A stretch of DNA of 64,000 nucleotides from Lepidonotus clava. Lineage: Eukaryota > Annelida > Polychaeta > Phyllodocida > Polynoidae. Below are positions 37,061 through 47,900 of the stretch, one piece after another. Location of the stretch: the NCBI GenBank assembly GCA_936440205.1, contig OW387146.1, positions 20,708,458 to 20,772,457 of the forward strand, in the 5' to 3' direction. Position 1 is the first letter of the stretch, and each line of letters begins with the position of its first letter. A program made the position numbers and the translations under genes. Below the pieces are notes generated by a model. It had not been told where the DNA came from. It saw only the letters and a list, made by a program, of their open reading frames with translations, and searched no databases.

Positions 37061-37320
37061 ACTCCGTGCACTTTCCCCGGTGAACTTCCCTTAGTGCACT
37101 CCCTGGGGGCACCTTCCTAAAAAGGTTGGCTTGCCACTTCCTTTCCAATAAAGAAAAATAAAAAAAATAAAGAAGAAAAAACAAAAAGGACTTCCTTCCC
37201 AACCAGACGTTCTTCTCAACCAGACGTGCCGAACTTTATATTACACTAAATAGTTAATGAGATCACCAGACATTGAACTCTGTTTAAAAAAAAAAAGGAA
37301 AAATATATGCTGGACTCCCT

Positions 37321-37510
37321 TCTCTCTCGGCTAGGGGGACTCGGCCTGAGAGAGTGCAGGTGGAGGCCATTGTGTCGATGGATCTAATTGGTCGAGAAGT
37401 GATCATGTGACGGCGAGTTAGCCAAAATCTGGCTAACTCGGCAGTGGCCTGTACCTGCGCTCATTCATGACGTACAGCGATAGCGTGAGTTTGAGGCACG
37501 GGTACCAGCG
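37321..37510 (+). repeat. Dispersed repeat related to 8840-8890 and 44925-44990
   Basis: Contains gattagcc-like inverted words (gagttagccaaaat, ctggctaactcgg) and the 21-bp word at 37470. Part of a family with CCAAT-like attggt(c/t)gag text. Confidence 0.55.
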
Positions 37511-37639
37511 TAATCTTAAGAAAAGAGCAATAGACTGAAGTTGTTTTGTGTCTACTGGTTTCTAAGTATGTTGGATGCTAAGGCGACATAATTAACCTCC
37601 TCAAGTTAAATAGTCATTCCTTCCAATCCTTAACAAGCC

Positions 37640-37900
37640 CAACCTGGTCAATGCTAGCTACGATTTGCACAGAGTGAGTGGGGGCCAGAGGCAGAGTGCC
37701 TGTTGAAATAAATTAATGCTGGTATCTCAGCTCTTACACATCACCATGAAATAAAGGGTAGGACACCAGCACCCATCAAACTACTTTAATTCTTCATTAA
37801 ATTGTAAAAAAATTTAGTAAAAACAACCTTGTGGCAGTCTGGAGAAAAACCCTGAAGAGTTGGCCAGACATTAAACTACTCAAACAATCAATTGAGAATG
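37640..37900 (+). repeat. Old degenerate SINE remnant
   Basis: accttgtggcagtctggag, agagttggccagacattaa and ctcaaacaatcaa (37830-37900) follow the 3' end of the same SINE family with many substitutions. Confidence 0.55.
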
Positions 37901-38587
37901 AATGGTATTTATCTTCATATGTAACTTTAAAGAATAATCATGTAAAATATATTAGGCTTTTTTTTCTCAATGCTTAACGTTTGTTGTTATGAAAAAAAAG
38001 GAAAACAAAATGAGTGATGTTTAGGTCTGTGTTCCTACTACTGAAGATGATCTTATGCTGAAAGTCATGCCCTCTACTCTTGAACAGTTTTGATAGAGAT
38101 AGTAGTTAAACATTTATATGATTAAATGTCATAGACCTGCCAACCCTGCTGATCTGCACTGCACTCAGTGTACACAAAGTATCATCATATAGTAGACCAG
38201 ATGGTAAGCACATAAAAAAAATTAAAACACAAATGTTTAATCGTTCGGCGATCAATTGGTTTACGGTTCACCATTTTCCCACCCACACACATGCTGGTGC
38301 TATTTGTGCTAGGATTTCTTTAGAATATGTTTATCAATAATGGACTTGATGGGTTTTTTTTGTTTAAAAAAAAAACATATTGATGAATTCTTACCATATA
38401 AAGAGTGGTTATTTCCCATATCTAAGAAAAAATGTACCTTTTTAGAAGTATGCTGCTGATCATGTCAGTACTATTGCTGATAATATGAGTATTTAATTGA
38501 AAAGCTCAGAAACAAGCACAATGTATAACACATTTCTTTTGTAATGAGTAATTGATAGTTGCTCTTATGTTGGTTCTTTGCTTAAAA

Positions 38588-38741
38588 CATCATGAAAAAA
38601 GAAAGCACTTTTGAAGTTAAGTAGCAATAGACATCTTTTGAACATTATTTTTCTTTTGAAAATATGATCATCATGAAAAAAAAGAAAACCCTTTTAAAGA
38701 TAAGTAACAAGAGACATCTTTTGAACATTATTTTCCTTTTG
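38588..38741 (+). repeat. 81-bp tandem duplication next to the exon 2 acceptor
   Basis: The stretch from catcatgaaaaaa to cattatttttcttttg (38588-38658) is repeated with small changes at 38669-38741, a period of 81 bp. The second copy contains the polypyrimidine tract used by exon 2; the first is a near-copy without the final cag. Confidence 0.85.
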
Positions 38742-38749
38742 TCTTTCAG

Positions 38750-38939
38750 GAAGGGAGTCCTTTACCCCCGAAAGATGCAGACATGGAGCAGTCGTCATCC
38801 AATGTGTCGTCGCAAGATGAGAACGCGGAGCGAGGAAACTGGACCGGCAAACTGGACTTCTTATTGTCATGTCTCAGTTATGCCGTCGGACTCGGCAACC
38901 TCTGGCGCTTCCCCTACCTCTGCTACAGAAATGGAGGAG
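38750..38939 (+). CDS. SLC6 exon 2: cytosolic N terminus and TM1
   Basis: The acceptor is the pyrimidine-rich tract ending at 38749 (tgtctttcag). The donor is ggagg|taaag read as exon end 38939 and GT at 38940-38941. The exon is 190 nt, starts in phase 0 and ends after the first base of a Gly codon. It encodes [11 protein letters not shown] followed by Met at 38783, an acidic and Ser-rich stretch, RGNW and then TM1. [20 protein letters not shown] is the family signature and contains the sodium- and substrate-contacting backbone. RGNW just before TM1 is shared with glycine transporters. If no upstream exon is used, translation could start at 38783. Confidence 0.95.
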
Positions 38940-41900
38940 GTAAAGATTTTGCAATATTTTTGCAATGTTCTATGGATTGGTTTCTATAATTATGTAGTAC
39001 AACAGAACCAGAATATTTGTCTCTGATTGGGTTTTAATCTAGGTTAATAACTGATTATTTGTGACCCTGTTGTGTCCATTCTATGGGATATTGCACATAA
39101 AAGACCCCTTGCCACTCTCCGAAACGAGTAGAGTATTGCACCCTGTGGCAGGCTTCTCCTAAATCATATCATAGATTCAATCACCCACAGCTGAAAAGCA
39201 TTACCTTGTGCAGTCTGGTATAAGAACCCAAAAGGGTTGGCTGGACGTTAAACTTACCCAAAATTTGTGACCCACCCTGTGCCCCAAACAAGTTCATCAA
39301 AGGTGTGTGATGCCCTGTCTATGAGACATTGCACATAAAGGATCCCACATTATGATCTACACCAGTTTTGGAAAATATTTCCGTTTCACGACCTTAAGGT
39401 GACGTTTTGCCTTGTCTCAGTTTCGATGGTCTGGTTTTCCTTAAGATTCTTTGTGTTGGATTGATGGTTGGGGATGACTTAATAGACCAGTTTCTTATTA
39501 AACATAATTTTAAGAAAATCTTTAAGACAGTAAAATCAGAAGGGGTTAAAACAATCTTAGTAAAATCAGAAGAGGATCTCAAAACTATAGTAGCTAAGAA
39601 AACTATCGTAAGATCATTTCACAGGTGGAACTATAGCTAAGAATGAAATTTTTGATATGGTTGTAATTATTCCTATTTAAGTCTTCTGGAGATTCAATGA
39701 AAACCAGCGAAAGCTAACTTGTATGTTTTCAGTTTAAATAAAAGTTCCTAAAAAAAAAAGAAGGATAATATGGAACAGGCCACCGTAACCATAACCTGTC
39801 ATTGTTTCAGGCGCCTTCCTGATTCCTTACGCGGTGATGCTCGTATTCACCGGTATCCCGCTCTTCTTTATGGAGCTGTCCTTCGGGCAGTTTGCCAGCG
39901 AAGGTGTCATCTCCATCTGGAAGGTCTGCCCGCTCGCTCAAGGTAAGTTTTCACATATTCCTACCATTGAAACCATGTATAGTGCAGATATAATCATACA
40001 TGTGACTTTTGTGCATCTTTTCCACACATCTGACAGGGTACCAACCACACAGGGTAAACAGGGAAAATGGAAAAAAAATCCCTCACAGGGAAAACACAGG
40101 GAATTTGCAAATTCTACCAAAACACATGCAGGTAATTTCATTTATCAAAGCACACAGAAAAAACAGGGAATTTCATTTGGTCAGGTTCTGAAATCCCTGA
40201 TTCTGAAAATAGTAAGGATTTGACTTCTTGTTGTTGGGTCCAATTTTTTTCTGCATGTGAAGGCTTTTAAATTGTTTAGTATGACACAGGGAAAAATTGC
40301 CATGAGACAGGGAAGTCTCAGGGAAAACACAGGGAATTTGGGAATGAATTTTGAGTTGGTACCCTGATCTGACAATGGGAGGCCCTTTTGTTACTATACA
40401 TACACAAGTTGAAACCGTACAGGGCGTTTTTGAAACTGGACAACTTCCCCTCAAACCCCTCGGATACTATACTATGCAAATTCTTGATTTGGTTGGTACT
40501 TTCAACCTTTACCATAACAATATCATATTGGCATTCAAATTTAATTTTTCATGCATTATCAATACATTGTAATCATTCAAAAATTTAAATAGAGAAAAAT
40601 GATAAAATCTCATTATTGGCCAGATAAGCAATGCATGAAAATGTTTACAGCATGTAACTGCTTATAAGAAGAGCCCAGTCTCTTAGGGGATTGAGGTGCT
40701 TTTAAAATATTTTTAAAATGTTTTTGTTAGTAAAAAAAGGTCATGTCCTACCTTGCATTGGATAGTATTTGCGTTGGGTTTTGTTGACAGTGCAGCGAGT
40801 TTGCGTTTCAAATACCAACGTATAGATTTATATCTACTTGTGATTATAATAGTGGCATTGATTGCAAGACTCCAAATATATGTGTGGAATACAGGCAAAT
40901 GGCATGTATGGAAAATAGGCAAAAAAGGGTGCAGTATAGGATATGGGTAGAAAAGCGTAGGATGAATATAGGCAATAAGATAGCAGGGGCATTGCAATAG
41001 CCACGCCATGTGTTCCACTATTATAAAAAGACTGAATTGATTCGTTGAATAGATACTTAATCTGTCACAAACGCCATAAATACATAGATATATAGGCCCA
41101 CCAATGCACATTCCATTGAGAAATTCATTTGATATAGTATAGGCCGACTAAATATCAACCCCCTCAATTATACGCATGGTGATTTATCTAAGTCACAAGA
41201 AAGGTAAGGCAGATCGTATCTTTCACCTGCCAAATCATGTTTCTATAATCTGTATATATTATTTGTTACCACATTGTAATAGTTTGTAACTATCCCGCAT
41301 CTTGTAAATTCGAAAGCTGAAATACACTTCATCAATATCAAACTTGCTCTCGTGCAGCCTTTATCAGATACAGTATACAATATACGGTAAGCCATAGAAT
41401 TTTATTTTCAAAAAACTAGTAGAAAGTGTGGGCGGTTCTAAAAAAAAAAAGGGGGGGGGGGGGTTGGCCAAGGGGCTTTAAAGGATTTTTAAGACTTTTT
41501 TTGTTGTTGAAAGGATGACGGTAAACTTCAATAAAAAAAAAAAGAATAAAATGAAATCTCAACCAACCAACTCACCTGTGATGAAACCTGTACACAACTT
41601 TTTCATACTTTGGCCTAAGTCGTGGCAGGTCAAGGGTTACATAACTTCTCATGAACCAAGGCAGGCGATGTCATCCTAATTTCCGGCGTAAACCATGAAA
41701 ACATCGTCATAAATCATGGGTGTTAATCACATATTAGGAATGTGCTGAATATACAATGAGGTGAGAAATGGGTCCCGGCTTGGCCCATTTCCTTAGCCAT
41801 TAGCCATAGCCATGAGCCATACTCATGAAGACGCCAAGTGTGGGAGGCAGACAGACCCAAACAGACTATAGTGACAATTAGTAACTAATTAACAGTATTG

Positions 41901-44900
41901 TTGATGCCCTTTTCAAGACATTGACATAGTGACATGGATTTTTCTCAAAATCAGACATGCGATATTTAGCTCATGCAGTTAAATTAGTTAAGTACCATTA
42001 ATAACTAAATTGGGTGCAAGGGTACAGTAAACATAGACATGGCCGTTCCTCAAAATCGACTAGAGAAATGTAAGGAAGAACATTTTATATTTAATCGTAC
42101 ATGGGACATTGGGCATAGTATATATACATACAAAAATTATAAAAGTCAATTTGCTACATGCCTTCCCAACTCCACTCCATACGTAATAAAAGGTCGCTTC
42201 ATTATACATTTGATTAGAATTGGTAACTTACACTCTCCATAGCTGATCGTATATCTATTTTTTTCAGTTGGGAAACTTCACCTAGAATATACTATTAATT
42301 TGATCCTGCGAGCTTTTTTAAGTCATGTATTAAGCCTATACGCCCCATGGGGCTGCCCATTCAGCCAATCAAAGAAACCGGAACTTCATTGTTTTTGACC
42401 GGAACTAGTTTCCAAACCCAGTCTAAAATATTAACAATTAAACCACTCTCACAATAATGCAATTTGCCGAGTATTACTGTATGTGCATCTACAGAAAATT
42501 AAATCACATATGATTAATGGATGTTTCCTGGTCAAAGTAATATTCTAGTCAAAATGTAGCCATTTTCTAGGAGGGAAAGGGCGTCAATAAGCAAGATTGT
42601 GGAACCCACATGGTCGATATAGGACCCGACAGAACAGCAAATAACAGAATAAATAGGACATCGACATAATATGTTGAGTAACGTCAAAGGGGCGTCTGTG
42701 GGAGAGGGGGAAACTAGGTCGAAGCTTGGTCGGCGGGCTTTGGGCCTTACGTCATAGACTGTGACGTCACGGCACGTAACGTGTGACGTCACTAACAAGG
42801 GGGTCGTACGTCGTTAGACGAGCTCAGAGCTGTCTGCGCTTCTACTTTCGTGGAGGCTGTAGACTAGTCCACTGTCCGATTTCACTAACAATTTTGGAAA
42901 CCGTCAGTAGGAATAAGAGTTCATCATAATTATAAATGATACATGTCATAAGAAAATGTATCAAATACTCATTCAAATGGTGTTTATCACACGTGGGTTC
43001 CTGTCATTTTTCTAATGAAAATTTACTGAATTAACCATCTTGGGTTCCTGCCATTTTTCTAATGATAATTTACTGAATTAACCATTTTGGCACAGTAGTA
43101 TATGAAAATATAGTATTTCTAAAATTGCCTGTTAGAATTTGAGACAATATTGCACTATCAATACTCACAGCAATAATCATATTCTAAACAAAAATGTCGC
43201 AGTAGGAAATATTGTGCACAGTAACGACTTGATATTTCAGAACTTCATTTAATACTTCCTCGTTTGCGTTTGCTGGATTGCCCGTATTTCTATGTGAGAT
43301 TCTCATGTATAGCCATAAATAGATGTCCCATAGCTCGCATTACCCTCCCTTTTCTCAAAGTCCTCGATACGCCTCTAGTCATTAGTGACAGTGATATTGT
43401 CCATAATATTACAGGTACAATAAATGATTTGGTTTCCATATGGAAGCCATTGGTTATAATAAGGGCCTGTGGCATTGTCGAGGCTGCTTATTATAACCCA
43501 AACCCAAAATGGCTCTAGACCCTTAAAATCGGCAGGGCGACATGGACATTTTGGACCCATGACATGGGATTTTAAAATATAATGACATGCAACATATGCA
43601 TGAGATTTTAAAAAGTACTGGAGATGGAGAGTTTTTTGGGGGGTTTTTTTGGTGGGGGGTGGGGGGGTTAGTGCACGTGTACTGAAACAGCAGAAAAGGT
43701 TGGAAGGACACAACTGTTTGACACATGTGTCGCTGACAGAGACTGTGCTTGGAGAGACACAATGCCATGGGTGGAGAGTGAGAAGCGTGGTAAACACGCC
43801 CACGTGGTTATTTAGAGGTCTTCAGGTGGAGATGGAGAATGAAACAGTAATAATTATTATAATATAGAGGTTGCTTGTGGGCTTCATGCAGTTAGCAGGG
43901 CTTTAGACCATAGTCCGATCGCCAGTTCTCGCGCATGGCCATAACATTGTTGACTTCCACCCTATGCATTAGCTTTGAAGGGTCCAAACAAATCAGATTT
44001 TCTAATCTATCTCCCACATTTATGAACTTATTTTGTAATATTTTGTAGCTTTTGGTTCTAGCTAACTCTACCTTTGCATACTTTTGCTAGGGGATGAATT
44101 TGAAAGATAAAGGAAACAAAAATCTGATTGTTTTGCATTGCTCCTATGGGCTGGAAGTCTGCAATTCGCTACCTATTCCGCGCAAATGATTGGGGTGGTC
44201 GCGAGTCTGGCAGGAGGTCTATGGAGAAATGACCTGGATAGAGTTAGGGGCCGTCCCATAATTAATTAAGGACAAAGAGTAGGGGGAGTCCAAAGGTCGT
44301 TATTTTATTTCGAAAGTCTACTAGATCTGGCATTGCGCTAGTGCACCATGGCTTGCCAAATCGGCAATAGCAAATGCAATCAAATTGTCGAATTTATCTC
44401 AAAATTAATTAGCCAAAATTGAGAATTAGTGTGAATTATTCTGGCCAAAATTAGGTCAAGAGCGTGTCAAATTGGTTGGCATTTCTTTCCAAAAACATAC
44501 TGCATTTTGTGCTGTACATATCTTTGTTTAATTCTCGGAAAATGAATACCGTGAATTCAAGATTTCCAGGAAAATGAATCCTAATACACAACAAATACAA
44601 ACTGATAATAAAGCAAATCTGTATCCATGTGAATATCTAATTGTTGCTGCTCCTTCAGAAAAATACATACATGTACCCAAAATTATCTAAGTGTATGTAT
44701 GAAATACCCTCTGACCCTATGGTATGTTGTTGGAACCTGGCTCTGGTGCACTGAGGTGTCACACATGGGAGATCTTAGCCATCTCCTGGACCTTACAGTG
44801 CCAAAACTAAGTGCATGGCTCCTGGCCGAATAACATTGGTCTCACAGAGCCACCTGTCTTGTCACGCTCCACTCCACTAAATGTTAAGATAAGGCGCAGA

Positions 44901-47900
44901 AACAGCCTGATGATTCCAGCCATCTGATTGGTTGAGTTGTTGCATGGGACGTTTGTCAAAATCTGAACTGGAAAGTGGCTTGTACCTGCAAGCTTATCTC
45001 TCCGTGCAAATTCCCCTAGTCGCCTTCCGCAGAACCTAGTGTTTGGCTGAATGGAGCATACTGACCCTTTACTGTGGTTCTAAAGCTCCATACCCACTAA
45101 GCGACTTTAGCAGCGATGGGCAACTGGGACAATTGGCCAATTCTAAGGGTCGCCTGTAGTAATAGTATATTGGAATGTGCATGTTTGATATGAGTCGGTG
45201 CTAAAATCGACCAACTCTTCTAGTAGAGTCGGGCGATTTTAGCACCAGGGAAACAGCCGACCCTGGTCAAAATCGCCTAGTGGATATGGGGCTTAAGACC
45301 TGACAAGGACCTTTACTGTGTACTTAGAATACACTCTGAGATAAGCTCTGAAGGGGTGCCAGTGAGGGCAGGATGGGTTTGTGTGTTTAGGGATCTGACA
45401 GTTTGAGTGAGCCAAGAAACAGGGAGAGGGTCAGAAGGGGTTGATTATTGCACTCTGAGCAACCCTAAAAGCTTGGGAAAGTGTCTCAGAATCAAAGTAA
45501 AATACAACTAAAAATGGAACTATTTTATTCGTATATGGATGTGCTTGATTGACTGTGAAGTCATATTTTTCAAAAAAAAAATTTCATAATATGAAGCTGG
45601 AAAGGAAGCTGCAGTGTTTGCAGTATTTTTACATTGGAATTAAAGCAAAAATGCAAAAAAAGAATATCAAATTAGTCACTAGATTTTTTTTAGGTAAAAA
45701 AGTGTTATTTTAAAAATGAGTTTCTCAATTTCTAGATCTTTACTCGTAATTGTTTCCCTGTAATAAAATAATCCTTTGTACAACCTATTATATGTTTCCA
45801 TAAGGAAAACTATATTTTTATGGGGAAAAAAATCAAAAATGGATAATTTTAAATTGTAAAGGGTATCTGTGAATAAGGGTTAGGGTTGTGGACACAGCTG
45901 TTGAGAGGTGGGGCGGCCACCCATACCCCTTGTTTACCTTGAGAATTAGGGTTATTGCCTACAGGGTGTTGATATTGGCCCCTTTGGCCTCTAGCCAGCT
46001 GGGGCTAAATTTAAACAGGTACACCTACCCCCATGCCCCTGAGATAGGTGCAACAACCTTGTCCCACTTGGACCAATATATCTAACCCCATAACCCCAGA
46101 TTGGTGCAACGACCTCGTCCTCCTTAAACTTAGACAGGTATATTTACCCCATAACCTCAGAAAGGTGCAACGACCTCATTCCCCTTAGACCGGTACATCT
46201 ACCCCCATAACCTCAGATTGGTGCAATGACCTCGTCCTCCTTAAACTGGTACATCTAACCCTATAACCTCAGATCGGTGCTACGACCTCAACCCACATAG
46301 ACAGTTACCTCCACCCCATAACCTCAGATTGCCGCAACGACCTCGTCCTCCTTAAACTGGTATATCTACCCCCATAACCTCAGATTGGTGCAACGACCTC
46401 GTCCTCCTTAAACTGGTACATCTACCCCCATAACCTCAGATTGGTGCAATGACCTCGTCCCCATTAAACTGGTACATCTAACCCCATAACCTCATATTGG
46501 TGCAACGACCTTGTCCTCCTTAAACTGGCACATCCAACCCTATAACATCAGATTGATACAAGACCTCATCCACCTTAGACCGGTACATCTAACCCCATTA
46601 CCTCAGATTGGTGCACCGACCTCGTCCCCATTAGACAGGTATATCTAACCCTATAACCTCAGAAAGGTGCAACAACCTCATTCCCCTTAGAGAGGTACAT
46701 CAACCCCATTACCTCAGATTGGTGCAACGACCTCATTCCCCTTAGAGAGGTACATCAACCCCCATAACCTCAGATTGATGCAACGACCTTGTTCCCCTTA
46801 GACATATTTATCTAACCTCATAACCTCAGATTGGTGCAACAACCTTGTCCCCCTTGGACTGGTACATCAACCCCTATAACCTCAGATTGGTGCAACGACC
46901 TCGTCCTCCTTAGACTGGTACATCAACCCCTATAACCTCAGATTGGTGCAACGACCTCGTCCCCATTAGACTGGTATACATCAACCCCTATAACCTCAGA
47001 TTGGTGCAACGACCTCGTCCCCATTAGACTGGTACATCAACCCCCATAACCTCAGAGAGGTGCATTGACCTCATTCCCCTTAGATTCATACATCTACCCT
47101 CATAACCTCAGATTGGTGCAATGACCTCATCCCCCTTAGACAAGTAAACCATACCACATGCCCCATAGATAGGTGCAACGTCAACGACCTAACGCTCACT
47201 GAGTCCGGGAGCATGTACACTAAAGTCTGTCCTCAAACTAGTCCAAAACCGCAACCCTAAGACCCAGATAATCTCCCTAGCCCTACTCTAAACCACTCCC
47301 CTCCCCCTCCCCCTCTTTCCTACCTATATACTGCCCCTGTTTCATCCTGTGCGTTGCTATGGTAGCGGTAACTAGGAGACGGGATAGGGGGGTTTGGTAT
47401 CCCGGCAATGCTTCCCCTGTCTGGGTCTTGGAGACTGGCTCCAATATTAAACACTTAGAGTCGCGTACTATTCAGCGGCTATAGGTTTGGGTTCAGGTGA
47501 ATTAGAAACAACAGTATATTAGATAGGAACAAACAGTCCATATGAATATAATTTTTTGTAGGCCTATTCACTTTTAGTTTTTTTCTCCAAGTTTCCTGCG
47601 GTATTAAATGACAGATCCTGAGATTTTTGTGAGGCATTTTGTGAGTAATTTTCTAATATGATGCACATGGATAAGTTGTTGGTTTGTTCACAATGATTTT
47701 TTTATTGCCACAATATTCTTCATAGAATTTGTATCAATGCTTCAAAATGAATCTGCAACCGTTATTAATTATTGCTATCCAAACGGTCCTACAACATGGT
47801 ATTAAGGTCGTACAAAGATGTGTAATAAGAACAAAATAACTATTATTTTTGGGAAGAAAACAACTTGAAGCCCAATAATCATTTCAAATTAATATCAGTC

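Larger units (their letters stand above)
32500..38580. other. Putative first intron, quiet AT-rich DNA
   Basis: Apart from the weak palindrome at 33285, the duplication at 36860 and the repeats at 37321 and 37640, I see no feature. An A-rich run lies at 36172-36200. Confidence 0.6.

Noticed and set aside
38664-39026. 120-codon ORF overlapping exon 2 in another frame
   Set aside because: Shadow of the transporter exon; only the 38783 frame carries the SLC6 motifs and matches the splice phases.
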